Positions 24,575 through 33,457 are shown, numbered from the stretch's first letter. The stretch is DNA of 38,964 bases from JAMLIO01 sp031412575 (GCA_031412575.1 JANODG010000161.1:1-38964), one strand, 5' to 3'. Translations and numbers: made by a program. The notes: a model not told the origin generated them from the sequence alone.

Positions 24575-25591
24575 TTGAAAATTTATTATTCTGAATCTAA
24601 ATTAACACCCGTCTCCGCATTGAATGCTCTTCAAGACGCAAAGCCTATTCAAATTATAAATTTTAAATGCGAATATCAAGGTGTAAATCTATATTCCAGT
24701 TATGTGTTTCATCCTAAACTTGAACCCATGTCTTATAACGATTTTATGGGTGAGCTTAAAGATGAAATTCCAAGCGCTTTAATTTCTAACTTTCAAAAAG
24801 AGCTAGAGCTTAAAAAAGCAAAATTAGTCTTAAATGATAATTTTAATTTCGAAATCGAAGATCAGCTCAAGGAATCAAATGTCTTTGTGAATAAAAGTCC
24901 TAACTTTCATTACTCTTTAAATTCGTTAGCTTCGGTTAAGGAATCTTTAGCTGTAGTGACAGACAAAGTAAAAAATGGATTTACTCGGTTTAAGTTTAAG
25001 GTTGATCAAAATTCTTTAAAAGATTTTTCTAAGTTTATAGATTTCCTAAAAGTAAACTCGAACATTGAATTCATATTTGATTTTAATGGATCAGCAACTT
25101 TAGATGACTTAACAGCCTTAAAGATCGATTACGAAATACTAAAGCGAATATATTGGGAAGACCCTGTTGAATACCACTTTGACGATTGGAACATTTTAAA
25201 AAACCACGGCTTTCAATTGATTTTAGATCAAAAAATAAATATAAGCTTAGGGCGTAAAAATAAATTATACCCATTTAAGATCGTGGCCTTAAAACCAACT
25301 AAAGAGTCCATTCCTGATTTTATAAATCAATATCCTAACTTTCAATATCTAATCACGACAAATATGGGCGACGAGCTTGATCACCGGATTTCAGCCTTTT
25401 GGGCTGATGAAGTTGCAAAACGGAATCCAAAAAACTTTTTTGGCGCGGGATTATATACTCGGCATTTTTTTAAAGACTGGAAATCCGAAAATCACTTTAG
25501 TGATTTTAAAGAATCCACAGGTTGGGGTTTAGATCACGTTATGGAACAAAAAAAGTGGACTGAACTTGGGGAATATTATTTTGAACTATAA
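24575..25591 (+). CDS. menC: o-Succinylbenzoate synthase
   Basis: Enolase-superfamily enzyme dehydrating SHCHC to o-succinylbenzoate. 338 residues. The barrel part shows the expected order: FKFKVDQ (catalytic Lys strand), FIFDFNGSA (first metal Asp), YWEDPVEY (second metal ligand), QLILDQKI (third ligand) and IVALKPTKES (second catalytic Lys). The protein is divergent from E. coli MenC, but ligand spacing is right. The start is TTG at 24575 with AGGA 7 nt upstream; nearby ATG codons are out of frame. The end overlaps the start of menE, so the two are coupled. Confidence 0.9.
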   Translation: MKIYYSESKLTPVSALNALQDAKPIQIINFKCEYQGVNLYSSYVFHPKLEPMSYNDFMGELKDEIPSALISNFQKELELKKAKLVLNDNFNFEIEDQLKESNVFVNKSPNFHYSLNSLASVKESLAVVTDKVKNGFTRFKFKVDQNSLKDFSKFIDFLKVNSNIEFIFDFNGSATLDDLTALKIDYEILKRIYWEDPVEYHFDDWNILKNHGFQLILDQKINISLGRKNKLYPFKIVALKPTKESIPDFINQYPNFQYLITTNMGDELDHRISAFWADEVAKRNPKNFFGAGLYTRHFFKDWKSENHFSDFKESTGWGLDHVMEQKKWTELGEYYFEL

Positions 25592-26792
25592 TAATTTTAA
25601 GAACAGCTATTTAAAAAATATTTATCATATTGAAAATGATGTTTTTTGTGTATTCGATGTTAAAAACTATAGGCCAAGTGATGTGACTGAAATCACAAGA
25701 AAAGCTAATCAAGTTATTGGACAAGGTTTTTTGTTTCAAACCTCTGGAACCACGTCTGATAAAAAATTCGTTGTTCATAGTTTTGAAAGTATTAAGACCT
25801 CGTGTTTAGCCGTTAACTCATGGGTTGATGTGGGACAAAAGGATAAATTTTTAGCTCCGATTTCCATTCACCATATGGGTGGGTTTAGTGTTTTAGCTAG
25901 AAATTATTTCTTTAACGGGGAAGCCGCTATTGTTCTTCCAAATTGGGATTTAAAGCTTTTCATGAAGGTGATTCAAGACCATAAAATTTCAGTCACCTCT
26001 TTAGTGCCTTCTCAGATCTACGAGATTGTACAAAATAACCTTACAGCCCCGACTTCCTTAAAAGCTATTTTTGTTGGCGGATCTAGCATTGATCAAGTCA
26101 TATTTCAAAAAGCTAAAGACTTGGGATGGCCCTTATTAAAAACCTTTGGCTCGTCAGAAGCGTGTTCGCAAGTGTTCACTCAAAAGTCGGATTCTAAAAA
26201 CGAGGGATTAGATCTGCTGCCCCATTGGGAATTTAAACTTGATCAAGAAAATCGATTGTCCATAAAAGGTAAATCTTTATTTTCTGGGTATTTATTTTTG
26301 AATTATGATTCATTGAACACATCTTCAGCCACAAATAATTTAATTTCTAGGAAAACGGAGAATATTCCCGCTGCCATATTCGAACCCATAAAACTGGATA
26401 AAGATGGTTTTTTTCAAACAGATGATCATGTGGTGTGTGAAAATAAAATCTTGATTAAATTTCTTGGACGATCAAATGACTTTATTAAAGTTAATTCATT
26501 TTTAGTGAATATTTATAATTTAAGACAAAGATTTTATGGCTTTCTTCAAACCAAAAACTTTGATCCTAGCAATTTAGTTTTGATCGAAACTGAAGATTTA
26601 AAAAGTGGATTTAAATTTGTTGTGATCACTGACAACTTATCGTTTGAATTGTCAGAACTTGTCCGTGAATGGAATAAAAGTTCTAAGTCCTATGAAGGTG
26701 TTCTGGGTATTTATGGAATTGAAAAAATGCCCACGACCGATATTGGAAAAATCAAGTATGGTGAACTTAAAAAAATAATTACAACAGATTAA
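25581..26792 (+). CDS. menE: o-Succinylbenzoate-CoA ligase (AMP-binding enzyme)
   Basis: Adenylate-forming enzyme that activates o-succinylbenzoate as its CoA thioester. About 403 residues, short for the superfamily but normal for MenE. Motifs: FQTSGTTSDKKFVVHS (ATP-binding loop), IHHMGGFSVLARN, KAIFVGGSSID, TFGSSEACSQVF (acyl-binding), DGFFQTDDHV and the C-terminal catalytic Lys in TDIGKIKYGEL. The TTG at 25581 is preferred because GGGGA lies 7 nt upstream; an in-frame TTG at 25566 is possible. It overlaps the menC stop by 11 nt. The last gene of the plus-strand men run before the convergent thioesterase. Confidence 0.92.
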   Translation: MNYNNFKNSYLKNIYHIENDVFCVFDVKNYRPSDVTEITRKANQVIGQGFLFQTSGTTSDKKFVVHSFESIKTSCLAVNSWVDVGQKDKFLAPISIHHMGGFSVLARNYFFNGEAAIVLPNWDLKLFMKVIQDHKISVTSLVPSQIYEIVQNNLTAPTSLKAIFVGGSSIDQVIFQKAKDLGWPLLKTFGSSEACSQVFTQKSDSKNEGLDLLPHWEFKLDQENRLSIKGKSLFSGYLFLNYDSLNTSSATNNLISRKTENIPAAIFEPIKLDKDGFFQTDDHVVCENKILIKFLGRSNDFIKVNSFLVNIYNLRQRFYGFLQTKNFDPSNLVLIETEDLKSGFKFVVITDNLSFELSELVREWNKSSKSYEGVLGIYGIEKMPTTDIGKIKYGELKKIITTD

Positions 26793-26831
26793 GAAGTTTA
26801 AAACTCTGAATGATCTTTTAAAATATACAAA

Positions 26832-27230
26832 TCATATCGCCATAGAATCAAAAATCTTTTTATATTTTTCTGGCATTTTAATTTTTTTCATTTCTGTGCG
26901 ATCTACAAAAACTTTTATGACTTTCAGTTCACAATGTAAAACTTCGTCTTTTTTAACGATGTAGTGGACTGTGATCGAAGACTCTGTGGGATTAGTGAAG
27001 TGAACTTCAATATCAAAGACTTCATTGCCTTTCATGGGTCTAAGGTAGTCGCATTCGACTCGACGTACCGGGGCGCCTTTGGATGATGAAAACCATTCGT
27101 CCCACGAGATCCCAATTTGTGGCAAAGCTTCTTCTAGGGCTTGATGTGTAAGCCTATGAATTGATCCATAAAACATTATGCCTACAGGATCACAAAGATC
27201 GAAAGGAACTCTTTTTTGAATTTTAACCAT
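26832..27230 (-). CDS. menI: Hot-dog thioesterase, probable DHNA-CoA hydrolase
   Basis: A roughly 132-residue 4-hydroxybenzoyl-CoA thioesterase-like protein. The active-site Asp is in FDLCDPVGIMFYG, followed by ALEEALPQIGISWDEWF and VECDYLRPM, a pattern like cyanobacterial DHNA-CoA thioesterases. Given its place in the menaquinone region, hydrolysis of 1,4-dihydroxy-2-naphthoyl-CoA is the best guess; a YbgC-like housekeeping thioesterase is the alternative. The start is uncertain: ATG at 27230 fits family length, while ATG at 27266 adds 12 residues and has AAAGG very close. It is convergent with menE and divergent from the prenyl synthase gene. Confidence 0.82.
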   Translation of the reverse strand: MVKIQKRVPFDLCDPVGIMFYGSIHRLTHQALEEALPQIGISWDEWFSSSKGAPVRRVECDYLRPMKGNEVFDIEVHFTNPTESSITVHYIVKKDEVLHCELKVIKVFVDRTEMKKIKMPEKYKKIFDSMAI

Positions 27231-27374
27231 GACTCTAAGATGAACTTGAATTACACATAAAGGCATGACCTTTCATGTCAATAAGTCAGCGTAAATGTTA
27301 GGAAAGAAGTGCTTAAGATTAGTTGTTCGGCAAAGATGTCAGACAAAATTGTTTAAAGAAGATGTTAGGAAGAA

Positions 27375-28301
27375 ATGTTAGGTAGAGACGTCAAAATTTA
27401 TAGCTCAGATGATTTCCCAAAGGAACTTCCGCGCCTCAGCGAACTTTATGACAAATTGTTTTCAGATGGAAAAGGTTTTCGCGGACAACTCGTCACTGAA
27501 GTCGCCTCTTTTTTATCCTTATCTGCCAAAGAAAAACTACTTTTTGCCCAGACCGTAGAATTCATCCATAACTCTTCCTTACTCCACGATGACCTAATCG
27601 ATCAGTCCCCTTTACGTCGTGGCAAAACCGCGATTTGGAAAGAATTTGGGCCTGAGTACGCGGTCTTAGCAGGTGATTATTTACTAGCCCGCGTGATGGT
27701 AAATCTTTCCCGAAGTGGAAGCATCAGGCTTGTACAAGTCACATCAGAATCCATCAGCGAACTTTTGGAAGGGGAATGGCTTCAAGATAGCATTCGAAAT
27801 AGAGCAGACGTTAGTTTTTCGGAAATGAAGCGTATTCATGAACTTAAAACATCTTCTTTATTTTCTTGGTGTTTAAAAGCGCCGTATTTTTATAAAGACT
27901 ATCCCGATGAAATCATCAGTTTACTTTCGTCTATTGGCACTGACATGGGGCTACTGCTTCAGCGCAGTGATGACTTACTAGATTTTAATATTAGAAATCA
28001 CGAAGGTAAAACTATGTTTACCGATCTTAAAGCTGGGCTTTTAAATTCATTTTCTATTTTCTTATTTAAGGATTTGTCTTTAGGCGAAAAGATTTTTGAA
28101 ATCAAATCCGATGACGATTTATTTAAATTAATCACTAAAGAACACTTTAGAACTACTTTAAAATCCTTTGACGAAATGAACGAACAACTCATTGAAGATA
28201 TCTTAAAAAAATCCGACGAGCTTTTTAAGTTAGATCCAAGCTTTAAAAAATTAAACGACATGGTTCATAAAATATCTTCTAAATTGTATTGGCGTAAGTG
28301 A
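27375..28301 (+). CDS. Polyprenyl diphosphate synthase
   Basis: Isoprenoid chain-elongating enzyme, probably making the menaquinone side chain. 308 residues. The first Asp-rich motif is LLHDDLIDQSPLRRGKTAIW and the second is QRSDDLLDF; KGFRGQL near the start is the IPP-binding region. The residues before the first motif are not bulky aromatics close in, which fits a long-chain product, but chain length cannot be set by eye. The ATG at 27375 has AGGAAGAA directly upstream. Its stop overlaps the rsmJ start (GTGA). The chain-length class (ispB or hepT type) is left open, so no symbol is given. Confidence 0.92.
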   Translation: MLGRDVKIYSSDDFPKELPRLSELYDKLFSDGKGFRGQLVTEVASFLSLSAKEKLLFAQTVEFIHNSSLLHDDLIDQSPLRRGKTAIWKEFGPEYAVLAGDYLLARVMVNLSRSGSIRLVQVTSESISELLEGEWLQDSIRNRADVSFSEMKRIHELKTSSLFSWCLKAPYFYKDYPDEIISLLSSIGTDMGLLLQRSDDLLDFNIRNHEGKTMFTDLKAGLLNSFSIFLFKDLSLGEKIFEIKSDDDLFKLITKEHFRTTLKSFDEMNEQLIEDILKKSDELFKLDPSFKKLNDMVHKISSKLYWRK

Positions 28302-29074
28302 GTTCTAACTTGTCTAGCTTGATCAATTCCATGACAGGTGAAGACTTTAAAAATATCGCCTTCGAAATTGATGAAGATCATGAACCTTATAAAGTCCTAG
28401 AAACTTTAAAAAAATATTGCCCCGAAAAAATTAAGCCGATGTCCAATGACGACACCTATTACCTATCGTTTAAAGACGGAAGTTTATGTTTTTTGTTTGG
28501 GAACCAAAAACCCATCAAGGTTGATTTTTTAAATCCAGCTTTAAAAAAGATTTTTGGTCAAATCTCTAAAAAAGATATTTTTTGTAAAGCCATAGGTCTT
28601 AAGGAAGACCTAACTTGTGTTTACGATTTAACAGCAGGGTTTGGGCAGGACACATTTTTAGTCTCTAAATTCGTCGATCATGTTGTTTGGGTCGAACGTA
28701 ATCCTTTAGTTTGTCTTCTTCTAGAAGACGGACTTCGCAGGCTTCAAGTCGATTATCCAGACACAAGTGCAAAATTTAAAATCGTTCATGCTGACGGATT
28801 AGAATTCTTAAAATCCACAAACCTAGAGGAAAAGTCCACAATCTATTTTGACTTCATGTTTGAAAATAAAAAATCCAAAAGCAATAAAGAAATGGCCTTT
28901 TTAAAACATATCACTCACTTTGATAAGCCCATTGAAGCTGTTCAATACATTAAAGATACTGTCTCAATCACTCAAAAAAGGGTTGTCTTAAAAGCTAAGG
29001 AATTTGAAAAAGATAAGTTGAAGCCAAAGCACGTATTTGAAGGCAAAACGGTGAAGTACTTTATTTTTGTTTAA
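28298..29074 (+). CDS. rsmJ: 16S rRNA (guanine-1516-N2)-methyltransferase
   Basis: SAM-dependent methyltransferase for 16S rRNA. 258 residues. The RsmJ signature is clear: VYDLTAGFGQDTFLVSKF, WVERNPLVCLLLEDGLRR, then FDFMFENKKSKSNKEMAFL, matching the family D-P-M-(Y/F)-P region although here Asp-Pro is replaced by Asp-Phe. The C-terminal KRVVLKAKEFE is also typical. The GTG start at 28298 overlaps the prenyl synthase stop by 4 nt, so the genes are translated together although functionally unrelated. Convergent with the SirB1-like gene 29 nt away. Confidence 0.88.
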   Translation: MSSNLSSLINSMTGEDFKNIAFEIDEDHEPYKVLETLKKYCPEKIKPMSNDDTYYLSFKDGSLCFLFGNQKPIKVDFLNPALKKIFGQISKKDIFCKAIGLKEDLTCVYDLTAGFGQDTFLVSKFVDHVVWVERNPLVCLLLEDGLRRLQVDYPDTSAKFKIVHADGLEFLKSTNLEEKSTIYFDFMFENKKSKSNKEMAFLKHITHFDKPIEAVQYIKDTVSITQKRVVLKAKEFEKDKLKPKHVFEGKTVKYFIFV

Positions 29075-29103
29075 ATTTATTTAATACCTAAAAAAAAACA
29101 AAG

Positions 29104-29892
29104 CTAATGCGTTTGGGTCTGTAAATTTGAAGAGACGTATTTTAAGCCTTTAAGCTCAACCAAGGCTTGGATAATCGAAGACGAAAAATCTTTTTCAGCC
29201 ACAAAATTAGAATACTTTTCTAGATCTTTTAACGCTTCTTGATAAAATCCTAAGTTTTTATTTAGTAGTCCACGTCTTGCGTACCAAAAAACTTTTTCAG
29301 GAAACAAACTTAAAATGCAGTCGTAAATTTCCATGGATTTTTTTAAATCGTTTTTGATTAATAACAAATCTGCAACTTTAGTTAAAATATTATAAATAAG
29401 CGCTTGAGTGATGTTTATGTGTTCTTCAGGCGGGTCGGCTAAGTCTTTCCCTTTTGCTTTTAAACCTTTGTCATTTAAATTAAGAACGTAAGTTTTTTCG
29501 GTGTCGTAGACTTTTATTAAATGCGGCTTTTGCGACGACCACATTTGAAATCTGATGTTAAGTTTTTTTAATAAATACTGATAGATCAATGAAACTAAAT
29601 TAATGTCTCCGATATTTTTATCAAACAAGTGTTTCAGAAATATTGGGGCGTCCTCATCAAAACTTATGTAAAGACCTTCTTTTTCAAAAAGTAGTGAATT
29701 TAAAAATTTAATTTTATCATCCATGCTCATGTTTACACTTTGAAGTTGTTCACCAAGCATTAACACTTTATTAGAGGCCGAAAAGCTATAGTCTTCATGG
29801 TTAAAGTGAAACTGAATTAGGTCTAGTCCATACACAATCGAATCTGGCTTTTCAAAAGATATAGCCTTCAGTTGTGTTATTAGATCTTTCAT
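29104..29892 (-). CDS. SirB1-like / TPR protein
   Basis: A 262-residue soluble protein whose layout resembles the SirB1 family: a middle region LVSLIYQYLLKKLNIRFQMW corresponding to the SLIY-RlGl segment, a LNLNDKG segment, and a C-terminal TPR-like part (SMEIYDCILSLFPEKVFWY and RGLLNKNLGFYQEALKDLEKY). The N-terminal family motif is weak, so it is a divergent member. The function of SirB1 proteins is poorly defined. The ATG at 29892 is preferred because GAGGGG lies 3 nt upstream; a GTG 18 nt earlier is in frame but lies before the ribosome-binding site. It is divergent from the SpoIIE-like gene with about 120 nt between them. Confidence 0.75.
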   Translation of the reverse strand: MKDLITQLKAISFEKPDSIVYGLDLIQFHFNHEDYSFSASNKVLMLGEQLQSVNMSMDDKIKFLNSLLFEKEGLYISFDEDAPIFLKHLFDKNIGDINLVSLIYQYLLKKLNIRFQMWSSQKPHLIKVYDTEKTYVLNLNDKGLKAKGKDLADPPEEHINITQALIYNILTKVADLLLIKNDLKKSMEIYDCILSLFPEKVFWYARRGLLNKNLGFYQEALKDLEKYSNFVAEKDFSSSIIQALVELKGLKYVSSNLQTQTH

Positions 29893-30011
29893 TGGCCCCT
29901 CTTGTTCCACTTTCTAATAAAAAGAGATACATTTGACAATGACGGGGCGGATTGGATTTTTCAAGTTTAAAATTTAAGTCTAGTTTCTTAAAAATAGTGA
30001 CAAGGTAAATT

Positions 30012-30869
30012 ATGAGCAAAGAAATTGAGCTTTTAAAAAGTGAATGTGAAGATTTAAGGCTTGAGCTTGTCCAAAAAACTAGCGCTATCAATGTCTTTAA
30101 GTTTGAGCTCGAAAAAGCTAACGAGACTTTAGTTAAACTTAAGGTCAGACTCGATCAAGATTACAAATCCTTATCAGAACTATTTCGTTTAATTGTTCCC
30201 ACTAAAATTCCAAAGATTTCTGGCTTTCAATTTAGCACTCAGTTTAAATCGGGAACTGATTACTACGGCGACTATTTTGATGTTTTTGAACACAAAGATA
30301 AACTTAAATTTGGAACCCTTTTGTGTAAAAGCCCCAGCCCTTCGGTATCTGCTGTCGTCTTAGCTTTATTGATGAAGTTAAGTCACGAATTCGAAGAAAA
30401 AATTTTAGTTGATCCAACAGAGTCCCTAAGTCAGTTGATCGGAGAATTAAAAAACTTCGAAATTTTACCTGACTTATTTTTAGGATACTTTAATAAGCGT
30501 GATTTCACTTTCACTTATTCTGGTCTAGGCGTCGTCATTGGACTTCATAAAAGTGCAAAAAATCAGACGGTGACGTGTTTTTATGATGGGCAAGACAATC
30601 TAAAAACCCACAAGATTAAATTAGATGCTGGTGATTCGGTCATTTTGTTGACCGATGGTTTTTTTAAATCACAAAATAAAGATCAAAAAATGCTATCTGT
30701 TGAAGAGTTAATCAGTGCGCTGGGGACTGTGCCGGCAGAAGCTAATGTGCATGATTTAAGACATGAAATACTTTACGTCCTTGATAAACATCTGTTCGGC
30801 GGAGTGCCTTCGCATGACACAACCTTGGTGATTTTTAGTCCAGACGAACCAGTACTTCGTTTAGCTTAA
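30012..30869 (+). CDS. Degenerate SpoIIE/RsbU-type PP2C phosphatase-like protein with coiled coil
   Basis: A 285-residue cytoplasmic protein. Residues 1-55 form a coiled coil. Residues about 65-285 follow the SpoIIE/RsbU fold: TDYYGDYFDVF (first Asp motif, residues 82-92), FTYSGLGVVIGL, VILLTDGFFKSQN and the terminal SHDTTLVIF. At the place of the usual D-x-S-G-K-G metal loop the protein has LLCKSPSPS (residues 103-111), lacking the Asp and Gly. It may therefore be inactive or use another metal arrangement, and act as a regulatory decoy or binding partner. It has ATG with AAGG upstream. No anti-sigma factor or STAS gene is adjacent, so a partner-switching role cannot be shown here. Confidence 0.8.
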   Translation: MSKEIELLKSECEDLRLELVQKTSAINVFKFELEKANETLVKLKVRLDQDYKSLSELFRLIVPTKIPKISGFQFSTQFKSGTDYYGDYFDVFEHKDKLKFGTLLCKSPSPSVSAVVLALLMKLSHEFEEKILVDPTESLSQLIGELKNFEILPDLFLGYFNKRDFTFTYSGLGVVIGLHKSAKNQTVTCFYDGQDNLKTHKIKLDAGDSVILLTDGFFKSQNKDQKMLSVEELISALGTVPAEANVHDLRHEILYVLDKHLFGGVPSHDTTLVIFSPDEPVLRLA

Positions 30870-30994
30870 CTGATTTATGGTTTACCTTAGTCGGATTATT
30901 TGATAACAGTTATACATTACCTGATTTCATATCTTGAATTTCTGAAAAGAAAATAAAAAGAATTATGAGCTAAGCATTCCTTAAAGGAGTTTGT

Positions 30995-32119
30995 ATGGCA
31001 GAAATTTACGAGGGCGCAATTGATCGTGGGTTAGAGGGTGTTGTTGCCTGTTCAACGGGAATCTCTTCAATCGTGGATGCCACACTTTGCTACCGCGGTT
31101 ACACCATCGAGGATCTTGCGGCGAACGCTACTTTTGAAGAAATCGTTTATTTACTTTGGAATGACAAAAAGCCAACTCCTGAACAGATCAAAGAATACAA
31201 ATCAAAAATCAAATCAAATTTATTTTTAGATCCAGAATTAATGAAAGTATTAAAAGCTTTGCCAACAGATGTTCATCCAATGTCTTGGTTAAGATCCGCA
31301 GTTTCTGTTATGGCCCATTGGGATGACATGGAAAATGAGATTGATAGCAAGGCACAGCTTGAGATCGGATTTAAGTTAGTTGCGAAATTACCTTTGTTGA
31401 TTTCATTTTATGAAAATTTAAGACAGGGCACTTTGGATAAAATGCCTGCGCCGATTGCTGAAAAGGGCATTGCATGGAACTTTCTGTACACACTAAACAG
31501 AAAAGAACCTACGTCGATGGCAACAAAAGTCTTTGACACGTGTTTAGTGCTTCATGCCGATCACGAATTAAACTGTTCTGCATTTTCAAGCCGAGTAACA
31601 GCGTCGTCGTTAAGCGATATTTACTCTGCAGTAGTTAGCGGAATTGGCGCACTTAAGGGTCCACTTCATGGTGGAGCTAACGAACAAGTGATGCGCATGT
31701 TAATTGAAATTGAAAATGTTGAAGGTGCAAGAGCTTGGGTTAAAGAGGCCTTAGCCAAAAAAGAATTAGTCATGGGATTTGGACACAGAGTTTATAAAAA
31801 CGGTGACCCACGTGCAAAGATCTTAAGACAGATGAGCAAGGATCTTTGTAAAGAAAATGGCATGTCAATCTTCTACGAAATGTCTGAAGTGATCGATAAC
31901 ACAGTCAAGACAGAAAAAGGCCTTCTGCCGAACGTAGATTTTTATTCAGCTACTGTCTATTACAGCATGGGTATTCCTATCGATTTGTTCACACCGATTT
32001 TTGCAGCCTCTAGAGTTTCAGGATGGTTAGCCCATATATATGAACAATACGCCAACAACCGCATTTATCGCCCACGAGGAAAATGGGTGGGTAAAGCTAA
32101 TCAGGTTTGGAATAAATAA
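30995..32119 (+). CDS. gltA: Citrate synthase
   Basis: Condenses acetyl-CoA with oxaloacetate, entering the TCA cycle. The 374-residue size matches the compact bacterial/archaeal form that includes 2-methylcitrate synthases. Visible motifs: YRGYTIEDLAANATFEEIV, catalytic LHADHELNCSAF (first His), GPLHGGANEQVM (second His), GFGHRVYKNGDPRAKIL (His/Arg substrate ligands) and NVDFYSATVY (catalytic Asp). ATG has AAAGGAG 6 nt upstream. It stands alone, with 125 nt upstream and a terminator-like hairpin downstream. Methylcitrate synthase activity cannot be excluded, but no prp genes are near. Confidence 0.95.
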   Translation: MAEIYEGAIDRGLEGVVACSTGISSIVDATLCYRGYTIEDLAANATFEEIVYLLWNDKKPTPEQIKEYKSKIKSNLFLDPELMKVLKALPTDVHPMSWLRSAVSVMAHWDDMENEIDSKAQLEIGFKLVAKLPLLISFYENLRQGTLDKMPAPIAEKGIAWNFLYTLNRKEPTSMATKVFDTCLVLHADHELNCSAFSSRVTASSLSDIYSAVVSGIGALKGPLHGGANEQVMRMLIEIENVEGARAWVKEALAKKELVMGFGHRVYKNGDPRAKILRQMSKDLCKENGMSIFYEMSEVIDNTVKTEKGLLPNVDFYSATVYYSMGIPIDLFTPIFAASRVSGWLAHIYEQYANNRIYRPRGKWVGKANQVWNK

Positions 32120-32138
32120 GTTAAGTTTTTGCAAGCTC

Positions 32139-32173
32139 AGCTTCAAGCCAAAATTTGTAAGCTTGGAGCTTTT
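32139..32173 (+). terminator. Rho-independent terminator after gltA
   Basis: AGCTTCAAGC (32139-32148) pairs with GCTTGGAGCT (32161-32170) as a 10-bp stem with one G-T wobble and a 12-nt loop, followed by TTT. It starts 19 nt after the gltA stop. The T-run is short, but position and stem are convincing. Confidence 0.6.
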
Positions 32174-32335
32174 AGATCACTTAAAAAACCTATTTTATAT
32201 CAAAATTATCAATGCTGAAATAAGAGTTGGCATATATTCTGCTTTGCTAAATCCTACAACTTAATGGTAAGTCCCAATCTAATGATTGCGCTTCTGAAGG
32301 CTTTGTAAATCACCAATTTGGAGAACGTTTACTCT

Positions 32336-33457
32336 ATGTTAAAAATGATAAACTTATCTTTTGCGGTACAGTTTATTTTAGTATTTACGCTGTCCCCAGC
32401 GTATGCGGAATCAGTGCGCTGCGAACAGTATCTTACTGTAATAGAGTCTGTAATGCCCACTCAGGTTGAGCAGAGTCCAACTCTTACACGCTTTTTTGCA
32501 CCAATAAAGAACAAAGCCGTTCATACTCTTTTACAAGCCATGGCTTACTTCAAAGGTCTTCCGAAGTACTTCAAACGAATTGAACAACTTCGACAATCTG
32601 GCGATTATTTGCACTACGATAATTTCGGTGAAATGGGTTTGGCGGAAGTTGGCATATCGGTGCGCTATAATAAAGCTAACTTCGAAAGCTTAAATACGGG
32701 TAGACCTCTAATCATCATAGCTAACCATCATCTTGGTATTGCAGATGGCCTTACACTTCAATACATATCCAGCAAAGCCCGTGAAGAAAGGCCAACGCTA
32801 CTCATGTTGGCTCGCTGGATTGAAAAGCTTTTACCTCATGCCGTTTTTGGTGATGAAGAGGGATGGGGAACTGCGGTTCCCGTGGACATCAATACACCTA
32901 AACCTTCCGATCCTCTTTACGACACAAAAATGGCAGAAATAAATAAGTTTAATTCCTCTTGGAGTCGGTCATCCCTTAGAACTCTGCGAAGTGGTGGCGC
33001 TCTCATTATTTTTCCGGCAGGTCACGTGGCCTCAATCAATCCAGGCATTGGAACGTATCCTGAAAATGTTTATGATTCGCCTCACTCATGGCAAGAAGGG
33101 TTTTTAAACCTCGCTCGAATTGCAAAGGCAGATATTGTTTTTGCAAATGTGGTGAGTGTTAACAGCCAAGCCTTTTACGAAAAACGCAAACGTTTCGGCG
33201 GTGGTGATTTAGAACGAGTGATATGGTTTTTTAGTGAAGCATTGGCCAAAAAAGGACAAGTGATCGACGTCGAATTATCAAAGCCAATGAGCCTAGATAA
33301 AATTTATGAAGATTTATCACAAATTTTTTCTCAGCCCGTTGAAACCCTCAAGTCTGATCCTGAATTAACTGCCGAGTTGATGAGGCAATTCACCTATCAG
33401 CTTTCGATATTCTCGGATCAGACGCTGGACACTTTGGACTCCCCAAAACAAAGGTAG
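32336..33457 (+). CDS. PlsC-like acyltransferase with N-terminal signal sequence
   Basis: About 373 residues. The N-terminus (FAVQFILVFTLSPAYA) looks like a cleavable Sec signal with cleavage after AYA. A lysophospholipid-acyltransferase core follows: IIIANHHLGIADG gives the H-x4-D catalytic motif, and ALIIFPAGHVAS corresponds to the FPEG substrate-binding motif with Ala in place of Glu. A central SWSRSSLRTLRSGG segment is also typical. The family acylates glycerol-phosphate lipids or related acceptors. The ATG at 32336 is taken as start; a TTG at 32318 would put GGAG inside the gene. It stands alone on its strand, flanked by gltA and convergent elbB. The acceptor is unknown. Confidence 0.82.
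   Translation: MLKMINLSFAVQFILVFTLSPAYAESVRCEQYLTVIESVMPTQVEQSPTLTRFFAPIKNKAVHTLLQAMAYFKGLPKYFKRIEQLRQSGDYLHYDNFGEMGLAEVGISVRYNKANFESLNTGRPLIIIANHHLGIADGLTLQYISSKAREERPTLLMLARWIEKLLPHAVFGDEEGWGTAVPVDINTPKPSDPLYDTKMAEINKFNSSWSRSSLRTLRSGGALIIFPAGHVASINPGIGTYPENVYDSPHSWQEGFLNLARIAKADIVFANVVSVNSQAFYEKRKRFGGGDLERVIWFFSEALAKKGQVIDVELSKPMSLDKIYEDLSQIFSQPVETLKSDPELTAELMRQFTYQLSIFSDQTLDTLDSPKQR

Noticed and set aside
32040..32264. 74-residue frame overlapping the gltA end
   Set aside because: It starts within gltA in another frame and runs through the terminator hairpin; no ribosome-binding site.
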